Shown: one piece after another, positions 9,231 to 17,146 of the stretch
Position numbering within the stretch: the stretch's first letter is position 1
Layout of the letters: every line of letters begins with the position of its first letter
From: an uncultured SAR86 cluster bacterium
GTDB lineage: Bacteria > Pseudomonadota > Gammaproteobacteria > Magnimaribacterales > D2472
DNA: 36,104 nucleotides
NCBI GenBank assembly: GCA_902514105.1
Contig: CABXPU010000001.1
Location: forward strand, 1 to 36,104
Reading direction: 5' to 3'
Made by a program: the position numbers and the translations under genes
The notes under the pieces: generated by a model
Databases searched by the model: none
The model's input: the letters and a program-made list of their open reading frames with translations, nothing else
Told to the model about the DNA's origin: nothing

Positions 9231-10396
9231 TAGGTTATATAAGCTGCAACATTCCAGAAGTTAAACTCTGTCTCTGTTGTTACCTGCGCTTCTGGTATTG
9301 AGATGCTTATCTCATGAACTCCTTTTTCAAGTCTTCCAAGGTCAATTCTTTTTGGAGAAACTAAACTGCCTGGACACCAACCAGACCTAGAATAATCTGA
9401 AGAGGCAATTCTTTCTTCATGAGGCTCACCTTTCCATTCAGTTGTTTCCGACCAAACCCCAGAGCTAGGATTAAATCTTCTATAAGATGCACAATCATCT
9501 CTCCAAGGAGTAAATTCTTCTACCAGACCACCATTTAAACTAACCCTATTTATTTTTTTTACAAACTCATCGCCAGTGCCATGACCACCATGACCTGTTG
9601 TTAAATAATAAAGCACTACATCAGCATCTTTTTCTAGCTCAAAGTTTGCAGCTAAGGGTTTTGTAGCAAACTTATCATAACCATTTTGTGAAGTAGATAT
9701 AGGAGTAGTATTTACAAGTGAAACAATATTAGAAGCTCTTTTTGGCCTTTTCTCAAGAGGCTCAGAAAACACTATATTTGCATCAATCTCCCATCCTTTT
9801 TCAGACCAAGTATCCACAAAGACTCCAACCATAATCTCACCTTTTAATATTGGCATTAAATGAGAAATATCTTCACTCCAAGAGATATTTTCTTCCCATT
9901 TAGCAATATAAACAGGCTTTAGCTTTTCACAGCATTCCTGTGTATTGAAATAACCCACTCCAAATGGAGTTATAAATCTGAGAAGTTCTAAAGGGGGGAA
10001 ATATTGCTTATCCTCATTAAAGAATTTTTTTATAGCTGGATGTGGATCATTTTCTTCACCCATGCTTGGAAAATCTTTATTTTTTAGATCTATCAGCGAG
10101 TAATCTGAAGATGGAGGAATAATAAAGAATGAACCCGATTTATCCCAAGGGTCTCCTGTTGAAATAAGTCTTATATTGGCGCTAGCATGAAGATAATCAT
10201 TATTCATTGGCAGATTAATCTTTTTTAAAACCACTCTCCCCGAATCCATTCTGATTATTTCACGATTAATATCTTCTGGGTCTTTAAAATTAACCTTTTG
10301 ATTATCAAAGATCTCAAAAGCTACCATCTCATCTACAGATTCATCTGAGCAGGAAGAGATAATTATTAAAATAAAAAAGATATTTAAGTACTTCAT
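9227..10396 (-). CDS. Peptide-N-glycosidase F (PNGase F)-like predicted lipoprotein
   Basis: Signal with lipobox-like ISSC at residue 16. Matches PNGase F as recalled: GDPWDKSGSFFI (vs CDEWDRYANVYV), FITPFGVGYF (vs FITPYWVGTE), VDTWSEKGWEIDANIVF (vs TETWLAKGREYSVDFDIVY), TTGHGGHGTGDEFVKKINRVSLNG (vs ISGWGHA...AEWCFRTHTIAIN), SRSGWCPGSLVSPKRIDL (vs DRAGWCPGMAVPTRIDV). Confidence 0.8.
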   Translation of the reverse strand: MKYLNIFFILIIISSCSDESVDEMVAFEIFDNQKVNFKDPEDINREIIRMDSGRVVLKKINLPMNNDYLHASANIRLISTGDPWDKSGSFFIIPPSSDYSLIDLKNKDFPSMGEENDPHPAIKKFFNEDKQYFPPLELLRFITPFGVGYFNTQECCEKLKPVYIAKWEENISWSEDISHLMPILKGEIMVGVFVDTWSEKGWEIDANIVFSEPLEKRPKRASNIVSLVNTTPISTSQNGYDKFATKPLAANFELEKDADVVLYYLTTGHGGHGTGDEFVKKINRVSLNGGLVEEFTPWRDDCASYRRFNPSSGVWSETTEWKGEPHEERIASSDYSRSGWCPGSLVSPKRIDLGRLEKGVHEISISIPEAQVTTETEFNFWNVAAYITY

Positions 10397-11739
10397 AAAG
10401 CAAATAATACGATGCTGGGGAAAATTAATACAATTATGAGTATTAAGAGTTGAATTAATATAAAAGGCATCACCCCTTTATATATATCTGACGTTTGAAT
10501 GGATTCACTAGCAACACCCCTTAAATAAAATAGAGAAAACCCAAATGGAGGAGTTAAGAATGAAGTTTGAAGGTTTATAGCCAAAAGGATTGCAAGCCAT
10601 ACTGGGTCAAATCCCATCATCAATAATGGCGGGGCAACTAATGGCACTATTACATAACAGATTTCAATGAAGTCTAAAATAAATCCAAGCAGAAAGACTA
10701 CGAATAAAACAAAGATCAGCGCTCCATAGGCTCCTCCTGGCAATGAATTAAATATAAGTTCAATTAAGTCATCTCCTCCGACACCTCTGAAGACTAAAGA
10801 AAAGATTGAGGCACCAATAAGTATAGTAAAAATCATGGTTGTAACAATTGCAGTTCTTTCACTGCTTTCTTTTAAAAAGCCTAACGTCAATTTTCCATTA
10901 ATTGTTGCAATAATCATTGCACCCATAGCCCCAATGGCTGCAGCTTCTGTTGGGGTTGCAATGCCAGCAATAATTGAACCTAATACCATAATAATTAGCA
11001 GTAAAGGCATGGCTAGAGTTTTTAAGAGCTCTGATTTAAGGGGAGGGCTGTCATCAGGCTTGAATTCTATTTCAGGATTCTTAGAGTTTTTATATATTGT
11101 ATATATAAGGTATGAAAGACAAATTAGCGCTCCTGGAAGGATGGCTCCAATAAAAAGATCACCAACAGTAACAGTCTTTTGTGAAAATATTCCCATGTTA
11201 TTTTGGGCTCTCTGATAAGCATTAGACATAACATCGCCAAGGAGAACCAGGGCTATAGATGGGGGAATTATCTGACCAAGGGTTCCAGTTGATGCAACCA
11301 AGCCTGAAGAGAAATCTTTTTTATATCCTTGTTTAACCAATACTGGAAGAGACATTAATCCCATGGTAACAACGGTTGCCCCAACTATCCCAGTGCTTGC
11401 TGCAAGAAGGGCCCCAACAAGAATAATGGAAATACTTAGACCACCGCGAATATTCTTAAATGCTAATGCCATATTCTCAAGCATCTTTGCAGCTATTCCA
11501 GACCTTTCTAAGATAGTTCCCATAAATATAAATAAAGGCACTGCAAGTAAAGTAACATTATTCATAATGCCAAAGATTCTTAGGGGGATACTTTTAAAGA
11601 TTGCAGGATCAAAGATTCCAAAAGGAATACATATTAAAGAAAAAATTATAGATATTCCCGCTAAAGTTAATGCTACAGGATAACCAAGTAATAAAGCAGC
11701 ACAAACCAGAATTAATAAGAGTAATGGAATTATTTCCAT
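10393..11739 (-). CDS. dctM: TRAP transporter large permease (DctM family)
   Basis: Highly hydrophobic 448 aa; LLAVPLFIFMGTILERSGIAAKMLENM...GIVGATVVTMGLMSLPVLVKQGYKKDFSSGLVASTGTLGQIIPPSIALVLLGD; ATPTEAAAIGAMGAM: DctM motifs. Confidence 0.95.
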   Translation of the reverse strand: MEIIPLLLLILVCAALLLGYPVALTLAGISIIFSLICIPFGIFDPAIFKSIPLRIFGIMNNVTLLAVPLFIFMGTILERSGIAAKMLENMALAFKNIRGGLSISIILVGALLAASTGIVGATVVTMGLMSLPVLVKQGYKKDFSSGLVASTGTLGQIIPPSIALVLLGDVMSNAYQRAQNNMGIFSQKTVTVGDLFIGAILPGALICLSYLIYTIYKNSKNPEIEFKPDDSPPLKSELLKTLAMPLLLIIMVLGSIIAGIATPTEAAAIGAMGAMIIATINGKLTLGFLKESSERTAIVTTMIFTILIGASIFSLVFRGVGGDDLIELIFNSLPGGAYGALIFVLFVVFLLGFILDFIEICYVIVPLVAPPLLMMGFDPVWLAILLAINLQTSFLTPPFGFSLFYLRGVASESIQTSDIYKGVMPFILIQLLILIIVLIFPSIVLFAL

Positions 11740-12203
11740 AGTATTTTCGATGCCTTATACAAGAAAGCAATTGTAAGAGTTATTGGAAATAAAAAGATAA
11801 ATGATTTTTGTAAGTAAACATACTTAAGGCCACCCGGTTCAGTAGAAATTTCTTTTATAGCCCACGATATATTTACCAAATCTAAAGAATATATAAATAT
11901 CACTAGACAGACTGGCATTAAAAATAAAGCGCCGCCCAGAAGATCAACCATATTCTTATATTTAGAACTAGCATTACGATAAAAGACATCTACTCTGACA
12001 TGCTCGTCCAAATTAAAAACAAAACCAGCACAACCTAAGAATAATAGAGCATGCAAGTACATAACCAGCTCTTGTAAATCTGTCCTACCAATTCCAAAAT
12101 AATATCTGCTTATAATTATTATCACCATAAGCAATGTCATTACTGGGATTAGGTATGAAATACACTTTCCCATTAGGTTTATAAATCTTTCTAACATTTT
12201 CAT
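11730..12203 (-). CDS. dctQ: TRAP transporter small permease (DctQ family)
   Basis: 157 aa, four hydrophobic segments; RYYFGIGRTDLQELVMYLHALLFLGCAGFVFNLDEHVRVDVFY is the typical DctQ motif. Upstream of and overlapping dctM. Confidence 0.92.
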   Translation of the reverse strand: MKMLERFINLMGKCISYLIPVMTLLMVIIIISRYYFGIGRTDLQELVMYLHALLFLGCAGFVFNLDEHVRVDVFYRNASSKYKNMVDLLGGALFLMPVCLVIFIYSLDLVNISWAIKEISTEPGGLKYVYLQKSFIFLFPITLTIAFLYKASKILWK

Positions 12204-12233
12204 TAGAAGTATCTTCTAGATTTAGTTAAAATT

Positions 12234-13007
12234 ATGAACATGATTATAGTTCTTTCTCCAGCAAAAACATTGGATTACTCAAATACAGCTAATGAGAATC
12301 ATACCGCGCCTCAGTTTTTAAACCAATCCAGCAAATTGATTAAAACTTTAAAAACAAAAGAACCAAAAGATATTGCATCATTAATGGGACTTAGCGACAA
12401 ATTAGCAATTCTTAATTTTGACAGGTACCAATCGTGGACTGCCAGTAAATCATTATCAGATGAATCCAAGCCATCCATGTTTGTTTTTAAGGGTGATGTT
12501 TATAAGGGGCTTCAAGCAGAGAACTTTACTGGGGGCGATATTAAATTTGCACAGCAGCATTTAAGAATCTTATCAGGTCTTTATGGCATATTAAGACCAT
12601 TAGATGTTATTAAGCCATATCGATTAGAGATGGGAACTAAATTAAAAACTGATTCAACCTCAAATCTATATGATTTTTGGGGCGACAAGATTCAAAAAAA
12701 TATAACTAATGAACTTAAGCAGCAGAAATCTAATCTATTAATTAATTTAGCATCAAAAGAGTATTTCTCAGCGCTTGGCAATATGCCAGAAGGCATCAAA
12801 GTTGTTTCTCCAGTTTTTAAAGATTTTAAAAACGGGAAATACAAAATAATCAGCTTTTATGCAAAAAAAGTTAGAGGGACAATGTCTAATTGGATTATTA
12901 AAAATAGGATTAAGGATATAAAAAAGCTTTATAACTTTAACGAAGATGGATATTACTTCTCTAAAGAGTTATCAACTCCTGAGGAGCCAGTATTTTTAAG
13001 GGACTAG
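12234..13007 (+). CDS. yaaA: Peroxide stress protein YaaA (DUF328)
   Basis: IVLSPAKTLDY...LSGLYGILRPLDVIKPYRLEMGTKLK...LINLASKEYFSAL: YaaA signatures. Confidence 0.95.
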   Translation: MNMIIVLSPAKTLDYSNTANENHTAPQFLNQSSKLIKTLKTKEPKDIASLMGLSDKLAILNFDRYQSWTASKSLSDESKPSMFVFKGDVYKGLQAENFTGGDIKFAQQHLRILSGLYGILRPLDVIKPYRLEMGTKLKTDSTSNLYDFWGDKIQKNITNELKQQKSNLLINLASKEYFSALGNMPEGIKVVSPVFKDFKNGKYKIISFYAKKVRGTMSNWIIKNRIKDIKKLYNFNEDGYYFSKELSTPEEPVFLRD

Positions 13008-13859
13008 ACCCTCTTTATCCCAAAAACTCTTTAATTCTTCCAGGTCCTCAAAAGTACCTCCTTCTTTTTTCATAAACGCAGTCATAGCAGTTTCCATATC
13101 AGCTTTGCTAAGAAGGCTAGAATTCCATGCGGCATGATAATCCAATGAATCTTGGACGCTGTGATCTCTTGCATAATTGATCTGTTTTTTAATTATTCTG
13201 CTAACAAGGGGAGATTTACCTGCTATCATTTTTGCAATCTTTTCAACCTCATTCACGAGTTCTTCCGATGAGGAATACACTTCATTAACAAAACCAAGTT
13301 CTTTAGCTTCTGCAGCATCAAACTTTCTGCCCGTGTATGCTAGCTCCCTAACTTTTGCAAGCGGCATAAGGCTTGGAAGTCTCTGCAGGGTGCCAACATC
13401 TGCTGCAATGCCTATGTCTACTTCTGCTATTTTAAAGAAAGCATTTGATGAACAAAATCTCATATCACAAGCAGCAACCATATCTATCCCGCCGCCAATA
13501 CAAGCGCCATCAATAGCAGCAATTGTTGGCAGCCTACACTCTTCAAGAGCTGTAAACGAGTTTTGAAGCTCTAAGATTTCGTGATAAAAGGCTTCTCTCA
13601 TTCTTGCCGGATCTTTTTTCTTATCAGAAACAGAAGGAGTAAAATTAGCAAAATCCATTCCAGCACTAAAATGTTTACCTTCCCCGGTTAGAAGGATCAC
13701 TCTTGCTTGAGCGCCCCTATCTATTTCTTTTATTAGTTCTGGTAATTCTTTCCAAAATAGACGAGTCATTGAATTAAATTTATTTGGTCTATTCATTTTT
13801 AGATGAGCAATATCATCCTTAATTGTTAGGTCAAAACATGTTGTTTTAGTCATTTTCAA
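12996..13859 (-). CDS. Enoyl-CoA hydratase/isomerase (crotonase) family protein
   Basis: HLKMNRPNKFNSMTR...GEGKHFSAGMDF...IAAIDGACIGGGIDMVAACDMRFCSSNAFFKIAEVDIGIAADVGTLQRLP. Alternative ATG at 13853. Confidence 0.9.
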   Translation of the reverse strand: MKMTKTTCFDLTIKDDIAHLKMNRPNKFNSMTRLFWKELPELIKEIDRGAQARVILLTGEGKHFSAGMDFANFTPSVSDKKKDPARMREAFYHEILELQNSFTALEECRLPTIAAIDGACIGGGIDMVAACDMRFCSSNAFFKIAEVDIGIAADVGTLQRLPSLMPLAKVRELAYTGRKFDAAEAKELGFVNEVYSSSEELVNEVEKIAKMIAGKSPLVSRIIKKQINYARDHSVQDSLDYHAAWNSSLLSKADMETAMTAFMKKEGGTFEDLEELKSFWDKEGLVP

Positions 13860-14007
13860 TCAGCTCCAAAGATTTTTTAACAGTATTTCTCATTTCATCC
13901 ACTAATTCAAAAGTTTTATGATGAGGCAAGACAACCTTTCTATCTAAACTAAGTTTAAATAAACCTTTTTCTATTTCTTTTAAATTCTTTATTAGTTCTG
14001 AGTTCAT
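13846..14007 (-). CDS. Small hypothetical protein (about 53 aa)
   Basis: MNSELIKNLKEIEKGLFKLSLDRKVVLPHHKTFELVDEMRNTVKKSLELIEND; fills the gap between divergent phoA and the crotonase gene and overlaps the crotonase start. ORF may begin at 14037. Confidence 0.5.
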   Translation of the reverse strand: MNSELIKNLKEIEKGLFKLSLDRKVVLPHHKTFELVDEMRNTVKKSLELIEND

Positions 14008-14054
14008 ATTTTTTAGCTTTATTTGTTTCAATGGCATTATAATCTCAATACTTT

Positions 14055-15212
14055 ATGAAATCATCAATACATAACAGCTTTCCGTTTGTTTGCATTTTTG
14101 CATGCCTTTTTCTTATTTCGGGAATCGTTGTCGCAAAAGAAAGCCCAGAAGAGTTTATCAAAATAGGAAATAAGCAAATACAAGAGCTGAATATTATTGA
14201 ATTTGATTCAAGTAATCCAAAGAATATTATTTTATTAATAGGTGATGGGATGGGGCCCAATCAGGTTTCTTTAGTAAGAATTGCAGCCGGTGGACCAGAA
14301 TATAGGCTTGCAATAGATATGATGCCATATATCGGTGTTGTGCTGACTCATTCAATCAATAATATATATACAGACTCAGCCTCATCCGCGACTGCATACT
14401 CTACTGGAGAGAAAACTATAAATGGTTATATAGCATTAAATAGTAAGAAAGAGCCTCTTCAAATCTTAACTGAAGAGCTTCACAAAAAAGGCTATGCAAA
14501 TGGCCTAGTTGCAACCTCATCAATTACCCACGCAACTCCAGCAGCTTTTTATGCAAGAGTTGATGACAGAGAGAAAGAAATAGAGATAGCCAAACAGCTA
14601 GTTAAGGCAGATTTTATTAGTATTGCTCTTGGAGGAGGCCAGGATTATTTTAAGAAAATTAAAGAGCCTAATATAAATTTTGTTTATACATTAGATGATA
14701 TTGATGAATCAGATGCCGCTAAAGATTCAAGGATAATCGGCTTGTTTGATAAAGAAGGGATTATGAGAGATAAAAACAAGCCCACTCAGCAAGCAATGAC
14801 AAAAAAAGCTTTAAACTTTTTAACAAGCAATACTAATTCATGCAATCGTTTCTTTTTGATGTCAGAAGGAAGTCAAATCGATTGGGCAGGCCATCTAAAC
14901 AATACAGAATATTTATTAGCTGAATTTGATGATTTTGATAAAACCATAAGAGACATCATTGAATTTGTTAACAGAGATAAAAATACTTTACTTATAGTTA
15001 CAGCCGACCATGAAACTGGTGGACTGCAATTGCTTGGTCAAAAAGATAATACAGTAAAAATTAAGTATACAACTCAAGGCCACTCAGCCCTTCCGGTTAA
15101 TGTTTATGCTTATGGTCCTGGAGCAGACAATTTTACAGGTGTAATGGATAACACAGACATTTTTAAGAAAATTTCTAGAATTACATCTATAAATCATTCA
15201 ACTTGTAATTAA
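14055..15212 (+). CDS. Alkaline phosphatase (PhoA family), predicted secreted
   Basis: Signal-like hydrophobic N-terminus; IILLIGDGMGPNQVS; YTDSASSATAYSTGEKT (nucleophile region); EGSQIDWAGHLN; LLIVTADHETGGLQ; GHSALPVNVYAYGPGAD. Confidence 0.9.
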   Translation: MKSSIHNSFPFVCIFACLFLISGIVVAKESPEEFIKIGNKQIQELNIIEFDSSNPKNIILLIGDGMGPNQVSLVRIAAGGPEYRLAIDMMPYIGVVLTHSINNIYTDSASSATAYSTGEKTINGYIALNSKKEPLQILTEELHKKGYANGLVATSSITHATPAAFYARVDDREKEIEIAKQLVKADFISIALGGGQDYFKKIKEPNINFVYTLDDIDESDAAKDSRIIGLFDKEGIMRDKNKPTQQAMTKKALNFLTSNTNSCNRFFLMSEGSQIDWAGHLNNTEYLLAEFDDFDKTIRDIIEFVNRDKNTLLIVTADHETGGLQLLGQKDNTVKIKYTTQGHSALPVNVYAYGPGADNFTGVMDNTDIFKKISRITSINHSTCN

Positions 15213-15218
15213 TAATTT

Positions 15219-16211
15219 ATGGACAAAAGTTCAAAGATTTTTATAGAGAATATTTCTAAACCTTTAAGAAAAATTGTTTCTGATGCCTCTAAGGAAATAA
15301 TGACGGTCTATGAAAGCGAATCTTTTAACACCCAAACAAAAATGGATGGATCTCCTGTCACTGAGGCTGATAGAAAAGCCCACAATGTAATTATTAAGGG
15401 ATTAAAAACTCTAACCCCAAACACACCAGTTATTTCTGAAGAAAGTTATGATGCTTCAAAAAAATCACCCAGTGGACGATATTGGTTAGTTGATCCACTT
15501 GATGGGACTAAAGGGTTTATTAATAAAGATGGAAATTTTACAGTTAATATCGCATTGATAGATAATACTGTGCCTATATTTGGGATTATTGAGGCCCCAG
15601 CAACCGGAAAAATTTGGTCAGGATCATTTTTTCAAAGACCACCTAGACGCTTTAGACTTGGAGCTATGTTTTTCTTTATAGGGCCATTAGCTTTATTTGT
15701 ATCAAACATCTTTGGTCCAATTAGCGCCTTAATCTTTTTGATGCTATTTTGGATTATTCCTTGGTTTAACCAGCATAAGAGTTATGGACCTCATTCAGTT
15801 ATAAAAGAAAAGATTGATGGAAAGCTTGTATATAAAGACGGCCCATTAAGATTGGTCATGAGCAAGAATCATCAAACTGAAATCGATAGAAAATTTTTAG
15901 ATTTCCTTACCAGTAAAGATATTGCATATGATCTTGTAGAAAAAGGTAGCTCCCTCAAATTATGTGCTCTTGCTGACAATGAGGCTGATATATATCCAAG
16001 ATTTGGACCAACTTCTGAGTGGGATATAGCTGCTGGACATGCTTGTCTTATTAAGCAGGGTGGCAGAGTATGCCAGATCTCATCTGGAGACCATTTAACC
16101 TACTCAAAGGAAGATTCAATACTTAATCCAGCCTTCGCAGCTTTTAGAAATACCTACCTAAAAGATAGATATTTAGGACTTATAAGCGATTTTTATAAAA
16201 AATTGGTATAA
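15219..16211 (+). CDS. cysQ: CysQ-like 3'(2'),5'-bisphosphate nucleotidase (inositol monophosphatase superfamily) with hydrophobic internal insertion
   Basis: KMDGSPVTEADRKAH, VISEES, WLVDPLDGTKGFINKDGNFTVNIALI, GSSLKLCALADNEADIYPRFGPTSEWDIAAGHACL are IMPase/CysQ motifs. Residues about 137-192 form a hydrophobic insert. Confidence 0.85.
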   Translation: MDKSSKIFIENISKPLRKIVSDASKEIMTVYESESFNTQTKMDGSPVTEADRKAHNVIIKGLKTLTPNTPVISEESYDASKKSPSGRYWLVDPLDGTKGFINKDGNFTVNIALIDNTVPIFGIIEAPATGKIWSGSFFQRPPRRFRLGAMFFFIGPLALFVSNIFGPISALIFLMLFWIIPWFNQHKSYGPHSVIKEKIDGKLVYKDGPLRLVMSKNHQTEIDRKFLDFLTSKDIAYDLVEKGSSLKLCALADNEADIYPRFGPTSEWDIAAGHACLIKQGGRVCQISSGDHLTYSKEDSILNPAFAAFRNTYLKDRYLGLISDFYKKLV

Positions 16212-16212
16212 T
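16204..16212 (+). promoter_or_regulatory. Putative extended -10 promoter element (TGGTATAAT) for rpoH
   Basis: TGnTATAAT read directly, overlapping the cysQ stop codon about 50 nt upstream of the rpoH ATG; no good -35 seen. AT-rich context lowers confidence. Confidence 0.4.
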
Positions 16213-16262
16213 TAGTCTAAATATATTAATAATTATTATATTTAATTATAAATATTTCATAT

Positions 16263-17123
16263 ATGGGAACAGAATTACAACCAATTCAGTTAACCACGCC
16301 AGGCAAGGATATAGAATCCTATTTGGCTTGTGTTCACTCGATACCTATTCTTACAAAAGAACAGGAGCAAGAACTCGCCTTAAAATTATATGAAGCTGAT
16401 GATTTAGATGCAGCTAGACAGCTTGTGATCCACCATCTTCGTTTTGTTGTTCATATAGCAAGATCTTATCAAGGGTACGGACTACCTCTGGCTGATATTA
16501 TTCAAGAAGGTAACGTTGGCTTAATGAAGGCGGTTGATAAATATGACCCTCACAGAGGCGTAAAAGTTGTATCTTATGCAGTGCATTGGATTAAAGCAGA
16601 GATTCATGAATATATTCTTAAAAACTGGAGACTGGTTAAAATTGCTACAACAAAAGCTCAAAGGAAATTATTCTTTAATTTAAGAAGCAGGAAAAAGAAT
16701 CTTGAATGGCTTACAAAAGATGAAGCTGCAAGCATAGCAAAAGATTTAAATGTTGAAGTTAAAGATGTCCTTCATATGGAAAATCGGCTTTCATCAACGG
16801 ATGCAGCCTTTGATTCACCAATTGGAGGAGATTCAGACAATGACATGATGTCTCCATCACAGTTCTTAGAAGATAAAAGTAGCAACCCAGAAGTTTTGGC
16901 TGAAGAGAGTCAGATGAATGAACTTAATTTAGCAGAATTAAGCGAAGCAATTAAAACTCTCGATGAAAGAAGTAAAGACATTATTCAAAGAAGGTTCCTA
17001 TCTGAAGACAAAGAAACACTTCATGATTTAGCTGCTGAATATGATATCTCGGCAGAAAGAGTAAGACAGATTGAAAATGGAGCTCTTAAGAAATTAAAAG
17101 CACTTATGTCTAACGCAGCCTAA
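16263..17123 (+). CDS. rpoH: RNA polymerase heat-shock sigma factor RpoH (sigma-32)
   Basis: RpoH box region [13 protein letters not shown]; sigma region 2 [61 protein letters not shown]-type sequence; region 4 [26 protein letters not shown]. Confidence 0.95.
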   Translation: [286 protein letters not shown]

Positions 17124-17146
17124 TAAGGCAGTATCAAAAAATCTAA

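Noticed and set aside
10835-11215. Plus-strand hydrophobic ORFs at 10835-11215 and 11363-11683
   Set aside because: Antisense of dctM; hydrophobicity is expected from the complement of a TM-encoding gene.
13177-13566. Plus-strand ORF of 129 aa
   Set aside because: Antisense of the crotonase gene, which has intact motifs.
14045-14260. Minus-strand ORF of 71 aa across the phoA start
   Set aside because: Antisense of the phoA signal peptide and IGDGMG region; no independent support.
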